36,437 nucleotides of DNA from Candidatus Magasanikbacteria bacterium CG_4_10_14_0_2_um_filter_41_10 (GCA_002792995.1 PFPJ01000064.1:1-36437); one strand, 5' to 3'. Shown: positions 25,844 through 33,851, counted from the first letter of the stretch. Numbers and translations are program-made. Notes: generated by a model from the letters alone, not told the origin.

Positions 25844-26509
25844 ATGTTTATTGCGATTGTGCCAGCATACAATGAAGCATCGACAGTCGGTGCTGTGGTA
25901 AAAAGTCTTCTTCCTCATGTAGACCGTGTCCTTGTGGTAGATGATGGGTCAACAGATCAGACATCTTCTTTTGCAAAAGAAGCAGGTGCTTTCGTGATTC
26001 GCCATGGATTGAATAGGGGACAAGGAGCAGCGCTTGAAACTGGGCATGTCTACGCAAGACAGATCGGTGCAGAGTATGTCCTCCATTTTGATGCCGATGG
26101 ACAATTTTCTGTTGATGACATTGCGCCGTCTTTGTCTGCATTACAAGAAGCGAATGCCGATGTGTTGTTTGGTTCCCGATATAAGACACGCATGGCAAAA
26201 GCGCGTGTTCCTTGGACGAAACGATATATTCTTCGGCCTCTTGCCCAGATTGTTGATAGACTTTTTGGAGCGGTGAAGCTGAGTGATGCTCACAATGGGT
26301 TCCGTATGTTTACCAAAAAGGCGTTGGATACTATTTCTATTTCACATGATGGTATGGCACATGCCAGTGAAATTCCTGCCTTGGTAAAGAAACATGGATT
26401 GCTGTACATAGAAGTACCTGTGTCTGTGACATATCATGAATATGGTCAGCGAATGGTTAGCGGTATCGTTGTTGTCAAAGATTTATTACTTGGAAGATTT
26501 AGTCGTTAA
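25844..26509 (+). CDS. family 2 glycosyltransferase, DPM1-like
   Basis: This 221-residue family 2 transferase has IAIVPAYNEASTVGAV, VLVVDDGSTDQT, the conserved NRGQGAALETG block and the metal site HFDADGQFS. These are typical of dolichol-phosphate mannose synthase-like enzymes that load a sugar onto undecaprenyl phosphate. GSRYKTRMAK and DAHNGFRMFTKKAL also match. It is immediately followed by a DUF2304 membrane protein, a very common neighbour of these transferases, which supports a lipid-linked sugar role. It is a catalytic domain only, without its own membrane anchor. Confidence 0.87.
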   Translation: MFIAIVPAYNEASTVGAVVKSLLPHVDRVLVVDDGSTDQTSSFAKEAGAFVIRHGLNRGQGAALETGHVYARQIGAEYVLHFDADGQFSVDDIAPSLSALQEANADVLFGSRYKTRMAKARVPWTKRYILRPLAQIVDRLFGAVKLSDAHNGFRMFTKKALDTISISHDGMAHASEIPALVKKHGLLYIEVPVSVTYHEYGQRMVSGIVVVKDLLLGRFSR

Positions 26510-26519
26510 TATTTCGTAT

Positions 26520-26870
26520 ATGATTATATTTCAACTCCTTTTCTTTCTTTTTTCATTCTTCGCTATTGGTACGGTCATCAAACGAAGAAAAGATACCCTC
26601 CTTTCAAATAATGGGACATTATTTTGGATGTTGTTTTGGATACTCGCAGATGTTGTCGTTTTTATGCCAAACAGTACCACTGTGTTTGCTAATGCCTTAG
26701 GTATAGGAAGAGGAGCCGATGTAATTATTTATATTGCACTTGCTATCATTTTTTTTGTGCTGTTTCGTTTGCACGTGAAATTGCATATGATCGAACAACA
26801 TATCACACGCATTGTTCGCGATGATGCTATCGGGACGATGCAAGATACAGAATCGCAGACAAAGAAGTAA
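26520..26870 (+). CDS. DUF2304 family membrane protein
   Basis: This 116-residue protein has three hydrophobic segments (about 2-21, 35-55 and 66-88). They are separated by a basic KRRKD loop and a central FWMLFWILADVVVFMP block typical of DUF2304. A charged C-terminal tail follows. The frame extends upstream to 26436, but the ATG at 26520 starts directly with the first membrane helix and avoids overlapping the glycosyltransferase. DUF2304 proteins are usually encoded beside DPM1-like transferases, as here, and probably anchor or assist them in the membrane; their activity is not known. Confidence 0.83.
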   Translation: MIIFQLLFFLFSFFAIGTVIKRRKDTLLSNNGTLFWMLFWILADVVVFMPNSTTVFANALGIGRGADVIIYIALAIIFFVLFRLHVKLHMIEQHITRIVRDDAIGTMQDTESQTKK

Positions 26871-26883
26871 GCATTTTTGTATT

Positions 26884-28059
26884 ATGAAAATTGCTCATAT
26901 TGTTTGTTCGTACCCACCGTATTATGGTGGCATGGGCAATGTTGTGCTTCAAACGGTGCAAGAATTGGGAAAGCGTGGACATGAGGTAGAAGTGTTTACC
27001 CCTCTGTATCATACCCTGCCTTCAACACCACCAGAGGAATTGGAACCGGCAGGGAAACAACAAGTAGAGTATGCGCGCCGTGTCACTCCAAGTATCACCT
27101 ATGGGAATGCTGCACGTATCCCACAGGTGGCACATGAATTAGATTCGTTTGATGTAGTACATCTTCATTATCCATTTTATGGGACAGCAAATCTTGTCCG
27201 AAAATGGAAAGAACATAATCCTTATAAGCCACTGGTGATTACCTATCACATGGATTCTCGGTCACCAGGGTGGAAAGGATTATTTTTTACATACTATAAT
27301 GCATTTTGGATGCCAAAAATTTTGGGGAGTGCTGATTTATTGATTGGTAGTTCACTCGAGTATATAGAAAAAAGTGATGCATTCGATCTTTATACACAAC
27401 AGAAAGACAAATGGCGAGCGTTACCCTTTGGTGTCGATATAGAACGGTTTCAACCACGTGAGAAGCCAGCGGATTTATTTGAAACGGCAGGATACGATAT
27501 CACGATACCCACGCTCCTTTTTGTGGGGGGCATGGACAAAGCACATTATTTCAAAGGGATTGATGTCTTTCTCAAAGCACTCTTACGTCTAAAAAAGAAT
27601 GAATATACGGTACAGGCATTTTTGGTAGGAGATGGAGACCTCCGCGAGACGTATGAACTCACTGCAAAGGCATATGGGCTCAGTGATAGAGTCAAATTTT
27701 TGGGGTATGTAGAAGAAGAACTGTTGCCATATGCGTACAATGCAGCAGATTTAGTCATCTTACCTTCGACGACACGAGGAGAAGCCTTTGGTATGGTCCT
27801 TCTGGAAGCGTTTGCGAGCGGTGTCCCTGTCATTGCGAGTGATCTGCCGGGAGTTCGGTCGGTGGCTGATGAGGGGGGTGTCTTGTTCCCACCTGGAGAT
27901 GACGCGGCTCTTGCTGAAGCAATCATAGAATATTTTGCTGATGGGGTTGACAGAAAACAATTTTCTACAAGTGTCCGAAATCTTGCAATAGAAAAATATG
28001 CGTGGCCTCGGATTGTCGATGATCTGGAGGATTGGTATATGAACCTTGTGAATACATAG
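26884..28059 (+). CDS. family 4 glycosyltransferase
   Basis: This GT-B enzyme has the N-terminal VCSYPPYYGGMGNVVLQ glycine loop, VVHLHYPFYG, VITYHMD, the inter-domain PFGVDIERFQP, FVGGMDKAHYFKG and the donor-site block GEAFGMVLLEAFASGVPVIASD (cited for its core EAFGMVLLEAF). The E-x7-E pair is near residues 300 and 308. It resembles PimB/PimC-like mannosyltransferases in family 4. The ATG at 26884 gives MKIAHIVCSYPP, a standard N-terminus, and 391 residues; the open frame upstream to 26812 lies inside the DUF2304 gene. It is the last glycan gene before the housekeeping block. Confidence 0.9.
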   Translation: MKIAHIVCSYPPYYGGMGNVVLQTVQELGKRGHEVEVFTPLYHTLPSTPPEELEPAGKQQVEYARRVTPSITYGNAARIPQVAHELDSFDVVHLHYPFYGTANLVRKWKEHNPYKPLVITYHMDSRSPGWKGLFFTYYNAFWMPKILGSADLLIGSSLEYIEKSDAFDLYTQQKDKWRALPFGVDIERFQPREKPADLFETAGYDITIPTLLFVGGMDKAHYFKGIDVFLKALLRLKKNEYTVQAFLVGDGDLRETYELTAKAYGLSDRVKFLGYVEEELLPYAYNAADLVILPSTTRGEAFGMVLLEAFASGVPVIASDLPGVRSVADEGGVLFPPGDDAALAEAIIEYFADGVDRKQFSTSVRNLAIEKYAWPRIVDDLEDWYMNLVNT

Positions 28060-28075
28060 AGAATTTTGGTATACT
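28046..28075 (+). promoter_or_regulatory. extended -10 promoter for the YtxH-like/pilT/ftsI unit
   Basis: TTGTGA (28046-28051) and TATACT (28070-28075) are 18 bases apart, with a TGG extended -10 element (28067-28069). The -35 overlaps the end of the preceding glycosyltransferase gene. Transcription would begin near 28082, about 28 bases before the ATG at 28110. Confidence 0.65.
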
Positions 28076-28109
28076 TTTTTTATTAGTATAACGTATAACT
28101 TCAATATAT

Positions 28110-28427
28110 ATGGGAAAATTTAACAAAGGTGTTGTATTGGGTGGTGTGTTGGGTGCTGCATTGGTATGGCTCAATACTACGACAAAGGGAAAAGAGTATC
28201 GTAGTAAGCTCGTTGATCATGCCGCAGAAGTCTATGAACGTGTGAAGCAAGAAGTACAAGAAAGTGGAGCCATGGAAAAAATGAATAGAAATAAGTATGT
28301 TGCGTTGGTAAAAAAGACAGTTGATAAATATGCCATTGAAAATGATATGGCACAAAACGTCAAAAATATGCTTGTTCGTCTGTTGAGTAGTCAGTGGACA
28401 ACATTTAAAAAAGAAATCAAAAAATAG
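28110..28427 (+). CDS. small YtxH-like membrane-anchored protein
   Basis: This 105-residue protein begins with a glycine-rich hydrophobic segment (KGVVLGGVLGAALVWL, about residues 6-21). It is followed by TTKGKEYRSKLVDHAAEVYERVKQ (core TTKGKEYRSKL), an amphipathic charged helix. This layout, a GG-type membrane helix then a T-x-x-GK-x-x-R motif and a long helix, is that of YtxH/gas-vesicle-like small proteins. The role is unknown. It lies 3 bases before pilT under a strong promoter, so it may serve the cell envelope or pilus apparatus, but nothing in the sequence proves that. Confidence 0.65.
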   Translation: MGKFNKGVVLGGVLGAALVWLNTTTKGKEYRSKLVDHAAEVYERVKQEVQESGAMEKMNRNKYVALVKKTVDKYAIENDMAQNVKNMLVRLLSSQWTTFKKEIKK

Positions 28428-28430
28428 TCT

Positions 28431-29468
28431 ATGGCTTCCTCTATTGCAACATATCTTGATAAGGCCATAGAACATGGTGCGTCTGATATTCATCTTGTTG
28501 GTGGAGAACTTCCTATGATTCGAGTCAATGGAACACTCCAAGCGTTATCAGAAAAAGAATTGACCCAAACAGTTATCACATCCTTAGTGGATGAACTCCT
28601 CAAGCCATTGCAAAAAAAACAGTTTGAAGAAACCAAAGACGTTGATATTAGTTATGCACACGGAGATGTCAGATTTCGTGTCAACGTGCATAGTCAGGAT
28701 GGAAAGGTGGGGATTGCTGCTCGACTGATTCCAAAAGAAATTCCGACACCTGAGATGCTTCGATTTGAGCCTACCCTTACCAGTGCTATGGGACTTTTGG
28801 ACGGACTTGTCCTTGTCGTTGGACCCACAGGGCATGGAAAATCAACAACGATTGCTTCCATGGTGGAAGAAATAAATAAAACAAGGAAAGCACATATTAT
28901 TACGATAGAAGATCCTATTGAGTTCGCATTTGAAGACAAGGAAAGTCTTATTGAACAGCGAGAAATTGGGGTAGACACTCCATCATTTGCGAGTGCCTTG
29001 AAACATGTGCTTCGGCAAGACCCAGATGTGATTGTTGTAGGAGAAATGCGCGACCCCGAGACAATTTCGACGGTACTGACTGCCGCAGAAACAGGCCATT
29101 TGGTTTTCTCTACGTTGCATACTTCTTCTGCCGCAGAAGCTATCGAGCGTATTGTGGATGTGTTTGAAGGAGCAAAACAAAAACAAGTATTGATCCAACT
29201 TGCTGCCGTCTTACGTATTGTTATATCACAACAGCTTATTCCTACGGTGGATGGCAAGCGCGTTGTTGCCCGAGAGATTCTTGTAAACACACCAGCCGTA
29301 TCAAACCTTATTCGTGAAAATAATATTGCACAAATTGCCAGTGTTCTTCAGACAAACGCAAAGGAAGGAATGTTGTCTATGCAACGAGCCGTGGAGGCAT
29401 TGGAAAAAGAAGGATTGATTGATAAAGAAACTGCGACCAAGCGAACAGACAAACAGCGAAAGATATAG
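28431..29468 (+). CDS. pilT: type IV pilus retraction ATPase PilT
   Basis: This hexameric secretion-type ATPase powers pilus retraction. The N-terminal block HGASDIHLVGGELPMIRVNG (core ASDIHLVGG) is the PilT PAS-like domain. Walker A is GPTGHGKS at residues 131-138, the Walker B region is VIVVGEMRD around 200-208, and the histidine box AETGHLVFSTLHT is near 219-231. At 345 residues it is a typical PilT length, shorter than PilB, so a retraction rather than extension ATPase is favoured. No other pilus genes (pilB, pilC, prepilins) lie in the window. The gap to the upstream small gene is 3 bases, and 15 bases separate it from the ftsI-like gene. Confidence 0.93.
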   Translation: MASSIATYLDKAIEHGASDIHLVGGELPMIRVNGTLQALSEKELTQTVITSLVDELLKPLQKKQFEETKDVDISYAHGDVRFRVNVHSQDGKVGIAARLIPKEIPTPEMLRFEPTLTSAMGLLDGLVLVVGPTGHGKSTTIASMVEEINKTRKAHIITIEDPIEFAFEDKESLIEQREIGVDTPSFASALKHVLRQDPDVIVVGEMRDPETISTVLTAAETGHLVFSTLHTSSAAEAIERIVDVFEGAKQKQVLIQLAAVLRIVISQQLIPTVDGKRVVAREILVNTPAVSNLIRENNIAQIASVLQTNAKEGMLSMQRAVEALEKEGLIDKETATKRTDKQRKI

Positions 29469-29483
29469 CTTTTGGACACATGT

Positions 29484-31274
29484 ATGTCTCGAAAAAGAAT
29501 ACGAAGTAGAAATACCGCCGTTTTTTCGCATCACGCAGAAGAAATAGCAGAAACAGCGCGGCTCAATATTGCCGCGCTTTCTATCGTGGGATTCGTGCTT
29601 CTTATTTGTACGCGCCTTTTTTTTCTCATGGTATTACAACATGCGTTCTATACTGCGCTTGCAGCAGGATCTCATACATTGTATGAACAATTATTTCCTG
29701 ATAGAGGCAGTGTGTATGTTCAGGATTCTCGAACGGGTGAAGAATTTCCATTGGCTATCAATAAAGATGTGTTCACGATATTTGTGGATACCCGTAATAT
29801 AAAAAATGAAGAACAAGCAACCCACGTAGTTGATGCGTTCGCGTCTGTGTTTGCATATACTGATGAACAAAAAACAGATGTCTTTTCTCGAATTAATGGC
29901 AGAGACGACCCGTATGAGCCAATAGAAAAAGATGTAGAAGAAAAAATTGTTGATACGCTCAAAGAACAGGATCTCCCAGGTGTAGGATTTGTTCGTCATG
30001 CAGTACGATTTTATCCTGAAACAACGTTGGCAGCTCAGACTATTGGTTTTGTAGGAAAAACGGATGATGGTAGTGATATCGGAAGATATGGGATAGAAGG
30101 ATATTGGCAAGAAGATCTTGCAGGAAGTGGGGGGTTTCTAGAGGCAAGTAAAAGTTTGGGCGGTGGCGTGATACCTTTTGCAACAAAATCGTTTAAACCG
30201 GCAAAGGATGGTTCAGATATACTTCTAACTCTTGATAGAACAGTCCAGTATAAGGCCTGTGAGCGTATGAGAGCGGCGATGGAGGAGTATGGTGCTACAA
30301 GTGCCTCTCTTGTTATTTTGGATCCAAAAACAGGGGCTATTCGAGCGATGTGTTCCCTTCCTGATTTTGACCCAAACATGTACTCCAAAGTAGAAGATGT
30401 GAGGGCCTACAACAATACAACTATTTTTACTCCATACGAACCTGGATCTATTTTCAAACCAATGGCCATGGCAGCAGCGCTGAACGAAGAAGATGTAACG
30501 CCAGACACTTATTTTTATGATAGTGGATCAGTCGATGCCAATTGTACCAAACCTATTAAGAATGCGAATGATAAAGTGTATAAAGATTCAACCATGACCG
30601 GTGTCCTCGAAAATTCTATTAATACTGGTATGGTTTTTGTCGTCACAAAATTAGGCAAACATCCATTTATGTCTTACCTTGAATCATTCGGTTTTGGAGT
30701 AAAAAGTGGTGTCCGATTGGATAGTGAGATTAGTGGCACGATAGATTCGTTGTATGTCAATAAAAATGATACTATTGATTGTTATACGGCAACAGCATCT
30801 TTTGGACAGGGAATTACGGTCACCCCACTTCAAATGGTCAGTGCTTTGAGTGCCATTGCAAATAATGGTACCATGATGAAGCCGTATATTGTTCAAGAAG
30901 TGCGACATCCTGATGGTAAAATAGATAGGACTACGCCAACGATATCAAAAAAAGTTGTAAGTCAGAGAGCTGCATCACTTTTGTCTGCTATGTTGGTACG
31001 AGTGATTGATAGTGGGCAAGCAGGTGCAGCATCTGTACCTGGGTATTATATTGCAGGAAAGACAGGAACCGCACAAATTGCAGGCCCAGGTGGCTATAGT
31101 GATGAAACAAATCATTCCTTTATCGGATTTGGTCCTGTAGATGACCCGAAGTTTGTCATGATTGTAAAATTTGAAAAACCACAACGGGCGTATTCAGTGA
31201 GTACTGCCGCACCAGTATTCTCAGACATTGCATCATTTTTGATGGATTACTATCATATTCCTCCAGGAAAATAA
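29484..31274 (+). CDS. ftsI: penicillin-binding protein, FtsI/PBP2-type transpeptidase
   Basis: This class B penicillin-binding protein cross-links peptidoglycan, probably at the septum. It has a basic N-terminus, one membrane anchor (about residues 28-52), a PBP dimerisation domain (from FPDRGSVYVQD) and a transpeptidase domain. The active-site serine is S322 in PGSIFKPM (SxxK), followed by S378-I-N380 and K526-T-G528 in AGKTGTAQ. At 596 residues it is close to normal for FtsI. The frame extends to a TTG at 29472, but the ATG at 29484 is preferred. A GC-rich hairpin lies within the codons of the anchor (29555-29578). The gene ends just before a bidirectional terminator. PBP2/MrdA-type or SpoVD-type function cannot be excluded. 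Confidence 0.9.
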   Translation: MSRKRIRSRNTAVFSHHAEEIAETARLNIAALSIVGFVLLICTRLFFLMVLQHAFYTALAAGSHTLYEQLFPDRGSVYVQDSRTGEEFPLAINKDVFTIFVDTRNIKNEEQATHVVDAFASVFAYTDEQKTDVFSRINGRDDPYEPIEKDVEEKIVDTLKEQDLPGVGFVRHAVRFYPETTLAAQTIGFVGKTDDGSDIGRYGIEGYWQEDLAGSGGFLEASKSLGGGVIPFATKSFKPAKDGSDILLTLDRTVQYKACERMRAAMEEYGATSASLVILDPKTGAIRAMCSLPDFDPNMYSKVEDVRAYNNTTIFTPYEPGSIFKPMAMAAALNEEDVTPDTYFYDSGSVDANCTKPIKNANDKVYKDSTMTGVLENSINTGMVFVVTKLGKHPFMSYLESFGFGVKSGVRLDSEISGTIDSLYVNKNDTIDCYTATASFGQGITVTPLQMVSALSAIANNGTMMKPYIVQEVRHPDGKIDRTTPTISKKVVSQRAASLLSAMLVRVIDSGQAGAASVPGYYIAGKTGTAQIAGPGGYSDETNHSFIGFGPVDDPKFVMIVKFEKPQRAYSVSTAAPVFSDIASFLMDYYHIPPGK

Positions 31275-31301
31275 ACACGGCTATTATGCCGTGTTTATTT
31301 T
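31268..31301. terminator. bidirectional intrinsic terminator after ftsI
   Basis: A perfect 14-base-pair stem (31268-31281 with 31288-31301) has a 6-base loop TATTAT. Both ends carry A/T runs, so it can terminate the + strand unit ending at 31274 and the - strand tRNA transcripts arriving from the right. Confidence 0.85.
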
Positions 31302-31306
31302 GTGTG

Positions 31307-31380
31307 TGTCAGAGGGCGGAATCGAACCGCCGACCTTAGGGTTATGAGTCCTACGCTCTAACCGACTGAGCTACTCTGAC
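31307..31380 (-). tRNA. tRNA with CAT anticodon (Met or lysidine-type Ile)
   Basis: A full cloverleaf can be drawn on the minus strand. It has a perfect 7-base-pair acceptor stem (GTCAGAG/CTCTGAC), D arm GCTC/GAGC, anticodon loop CTCATAA with anticodon CAT, variable loop AGGTC and a T arm with TTCGATT. The anticodon stem has one A-C pair at its loop end (positions 31-39). The discriminator base is A, and the genomic sequence that follows is CAC, so CCA is not encoded. Elongator Met and Ile2 (CAU, needing lysidine) cannot be told apart by eye; initiator identity is unlikely because the first acceptor pair is a standard G-C. Confidence 0.93.
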
Positions 31381-31405
31381 ATACTTTTGTTTTACATATC
31401 CCTTG

Positions 31406-31477
31406 TAGCCCGTAGGGGAATCGAACCCCTGTTACTAGGATGAGAACCTAGCGTCCTAGCCACTAGACGAACGGGCC
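31406..31477 (-). tRNA. tRNA-Glu (CTC anticodon)
   Basis: The cloverleaf on the minus strand starts GGCCCGT. It has the D arm GTC...GGAC typical of tRNA-Glu, anticodon stem CTAGG/CCTAG with loop TTCTCAT (anticodon CTC), variable bases TAAC, T arm AGGGG/CCCCT and 3' acceptor ACGGGCT. The first acceptor pair is a G-U wobble. The discriminator is A and CCA is not encoded. It lies 25 bases from the tRNA with anticodon CAT, so they are probably co-transcribed. Confidence 0.93.
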
Positions 31478-31530
31478 TTCCTTGTATTTCAATCAGTGAA
31501 CAAGAGTATAAGGAAAAAAGGTGTTTCCGT

Positions 31531-31574
31531 CAATAGAAGACCCCGTCCATGGAGGAGAACGGGGTCTTCTATTG
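31531..31574 (-). terminator. long hairpin, terminator of the HU gene
   Basis: A perfect 16-base-pair stem (31531-31546 with 31559-31574) with a 12-base loop begins 11 bases past the HU stop codon. The U-rich tail on the minus strand is interrupted and only appears about 12 bases later, so it may act as a processing or stability stem as well as a terminator. Confidence 0.7.
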
Positions 31575-31584
31575 AGATGACATG

Positions 31585-31917
31585 TTACATGGCACTTTGG
31601 TTGATGCTATCACTTTTTGCCATATGGCCTTTCTTTTTCAAACAATCCTTGAGTGCTTTTCCGGCTTTAAATTTTGGTACCGTGACTGGGGGAATTTGAA
31701 TTTTTTGGGTTGGATCTTGTGGGTTGACACCTGTACGTCCTGCTCGTGTTTTTGCACTAAATGCTCCAAATCCTGCAATGGTAACTGATCCATCCTCTTG
31801 CAGTGTAGTCATCACTACCTGAACGAATGCTGCAAGCATATCTTCTGCTTCCTTTTTTGACACCCCGACCTTTTCTGCGATACGCTCTGCGAGCGCTGCT
31901 TTGTTTACTTTTGACAT
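31585..31917 (-). CDS. hup: HU-type DNA-binding protein
   Basis: This is a histone-like nucleoid protein of the HU/IHF family. It has KAALAERIAEKVGVSKKEAE, cited for its core AERIAEKVGVSKKEAE, then the central VTIAGFGAFSAKTRAGRTGVNPQ with the GFG turn and the DNA-binding arm GVNPQDPTQKIQIPP. The body ends VPKFKAGKALKD, as in standard 90-residue HU. A tail of about 18 residues (from CLKKKGHMAKSD) extends beyond that. The open frame runs to 31938, but the ATG at 31917 gives the normal MSKVNKAAL start and fits the promoter. No Shine-Dalgarno sequence is present. Confidence 0.93.
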   Translation of the reverse strand: MSKVNKAALAERIAEKVGVSKKEAEDMLAAFVQVVMTTLQEDGSVTIAGFGAFSAKTRAGRTGVNPQDPTQKIQIPPVTVPKFKAGKALKDCLKKKGHMAKSDSINQSAM

Positions 31918-31945
31918 ATAGGTAGAATTATATTCCAATAGGCAT

Positions 31946-31974
31946 AGTATACAAACATTGATTATTTATGTCAA
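31946..31974 (-). promoter_or_regulatory. consensus sigma70 promoter of the HU gene
   Basis: On the minus strand, a perfect TTGACA (complement of 31969-31974) and TATACT (complement of 31946-31951) are 17 bases apart. Transcription would begin near 31939, giving a leader of about 20 bases before the ATG at 31917. It is the best promoter match in the window. Confidence 0.85.
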
Positions 31975-32012
31975 CAGAGCGGAAATGATGTTATTAATGT
32001 TTTTGATGTAGC

Positions 32013-32126
32013 TAAGGTTTTTAAGGTTCATTACTTTGCAGAAACATGAAATTAAATAAGCTTTCATATCACATGAAAGCTTTTTTAATAGAGACTTTAG
32101 AAACATCAACAACCTTAAAAACCTTA
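32013..32126. repeat. nested inverted repeat and hairpin between HU and RNase Y genes
   Basis: Outer arms 32013-32028 and 32111-32126 are perfect 16-base reverse complements built from spaced AAGGTT units. They flank an inner hairpin with 10-base-pair arms (32058-32067 with 32073-32082), a 5-base loop and a T run at 32081-32086 on the plus strand. The inner hairpin lies downstream of the RNase Y gene, so it may terminate that transcript. Its U tract, however, is better placed for plus-strand transcription. Confidence 0.65.
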
Positions 32127-32134
32127 CCACCTTA

Positions 32135-33670
32135 TTACCGTGCGTACTCTATCACACGTGTTTCACGAATCACATTGACCTTGATTTCTCCAGGATATTG
32201 CAATTCACTTTCAATTTTTCGTGCAATGTCTTTTGCCAGATTGTACGCAGCATAGTCATCTACTTCTTCTGGAGTAACAAAGACACGTACTTCACGGCCT
32301 GCTTGAATCGCATATACTTTTTCAATTCCAGGGAAGTTCATTGCTGTTTCTTCGAGTTCTTTGAGTCGTGAGACATATTGTTCATAGGTATCACGTCGTG
32401 CACCTATGCGAGATGCGGAGATTGCATCTGCGGCCATGACCAATTTTGTAAGCAAAAGTGGTGGGTTTGTATCATGATGCGTGAGACACACTTCAGCAAA
32501 GTCTGCATGCATATTAAACTTTTCTATAATTTGCTTTCCAATTTCGGTATGAGCGCCTTCTGTGTCATGATCAATTGCTTTCCCAATATCATGAAAGAAT
32601 CCAGCTTTTCTTGCATGTGCAGGATCCATACCTACTTCTTTTGCAATAAGTCCTGAAATATGTCCCACCTCGAGGGAGTGGTTCAAAACATTTTGTCCAT
32701 AACTTGTTCGATATTTTAAACGTCCCACGATCGATGCAAGTTTTGGATCAGATGCAATAATACCCATTTCTTGGAGTGCGGCTTCTCCAGATTTTTTCAG
32801 ATCAACAGCAAGATCACGTTTTGCTTCTTCTATATATTCTTCAATTTTTGCAGGTTGGATACGTCCATCTTTGATGAGTTTTTCGATAGCTAGTTGACAG
32901 ACGCGGCGTCGGATAGGGGAGAAGCTCGAGATCACAAGCATCTCAGGTGTTTCATCAATAATGATTTCACACCCCGTCATACGTTCAATCGTTTTGATAT
33001 TTCGTCCTTCTTTTCCAATGATACGTCCTTTCATTTCATCGCTTGGCAGACTGACGGCAGATCCTGTGGTTTCTGCAGAATGGTTTGAAGCTGTCCGTTG
33101 CATGCAACATACCATAATGTCTTGAGCTTTTGCTTCGAGTTCTTCTGCACCAACATTCTCCATTTTTCGTACACGATTCATGAGATCATCTTTGGATGAT
33201 TCTTCTACTTTTGTGAGAAGTTCTTCTTTTGCCTGGTCTTTTGTATATGTGGCAATAGAAGCGAGTTTGTCAACAACTTCTGCTTGTTTCATTTTAATGG
33301 TGTCTTCAATTTGTGTCACACCATCTATTTTTGTCTGGAGTTCAGTTTTTTTGTCTTCAAACTCAAGGAGTTTTTTGTCAAATGTTTCTTCACGATTCTC
33401 TAGACGTTGTTGCATTTTGCGCAGTTCTTGACGTCGTTCCTCTTCTTCTTTTTTGGCATCATCGATGACCTTGATAGCTTTTTCTTTGGCTTCAAGAATA
33501 ATGTGCTGTTCTTTGGTTTTCGCCTCGGCGAGTGTTTTTTCTGCGATTGCTTCCACATTTGTGGCTTTTCCTTTTGCAATCTTCATGCGCAGAATGTACC
33601 CAATACCGAGACCAACGAGTCCGCCAACGAGGGCAAGGACAATGCTCATGGTAGATAACATAAAAAACAT
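32135..33670 (-). CDS. rny: ribonuclease Y
   Basis: This membrane-anchored endoribonuclease starts mRNA decay. It has one N-terminal membrane helix (about residues 5-27) and a long coiled coil (about 28-170, rich in K and E). A KH RNA-binding domain contains GRIIGKEGRNIKTIERMTG (near 214-232). An HD phosphodiesterase domain carries the metal-binding His-Asp in GFFHDIGKA near residue 358. At 511 residues it is full length. Candidate ATG starts lie at 33670, 33661 and 33649. The first keeps the longest N-terminus and is used here, but any is compatible with the membrane helix. It has its own promoter just beyond truB and a leader of about 175 bases. Confidence 0.95.
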   Translation of the reverse strand: MFFMLSTMSIVLALVGGLVGLGIGYILRMKIAKGKATNVEAIAEKTLAEAKTKEQHIILEAKEKAIKVIDDAKKEEEERRQELRKMQQRLENREETFDKKLLEFEDKKTELQTKIDGVTQIEDTIKMKQAEVVDKLASIATYTKDQAKEELLTKVEESSKDDLMNRVRKMENVGAEELEAKAQDIMVCCMQRTASNHSAETTGSAVSLPSDEMKGRIIGKEGRNIKTIERMTGCEIIIDETPEMLVISSFSPIRRRVCQLAIEKLIKDGRIQPAKIEEYIEEAKRDLAVDLKKSGEAALQEMGIIASDPKLASIVGRLKYRTSYGQNVLNHSLEVGHISGLIAKEVGMDPAHARKAGFFHDIGKAIDHDTEGAHTEIGKQIIEKFNMHADFAEVCLTHHDTNPPLLLTKLVMAADAISASRIGARRDTYEQYVSRLKELEETAMNFPGIEKVYAIQAGREVRVFVTPEEVDDYAAYNLAKDIARKIESELQYPGEIKVNVIRETRVIEYAR

Positions 33671-33845
33671 GTGTCAGGCCATGTTTGAGAAGCGATTGTG
33701 GAGTATAGGAAAAAATCCAAGTAGATTAAATACTGGCTTGGAGAATTGTTTTGTCACTGATTTGTGGAGTGAGAAATTTCATTTTTTCGCTATATTCAGC
33801 CACAATTTTTCATCTCAGATGCATGGCAGTACTGAATAAATTTGT
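33671..33845 (-). other. long 5' leader of the RNase Y mRNA
   Basis: From the predicted start near 33845 to the ATG at 33670 the RNA would carry about 175 untranslated bases. This is far longer than the other leaders predicted here. It holds a weak hairpin (TCCAAG/CTTGGA, 33716-33742 in plus coordinates) followed by a run of six U on the minus strand, a possible attenuator or RNase Y autoregulatory site. No protein-coding frame was found in it. Confidence 0.4.
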
Positions 33846-33851
33846 ACAAAG

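Noticed and set aside
28694..29290. 198-residue open frame opposite pilT
   Set aside because: It lies fully inside pilT on the other strand, has no family features and is rich in S, T and I as expected for antisense translation.
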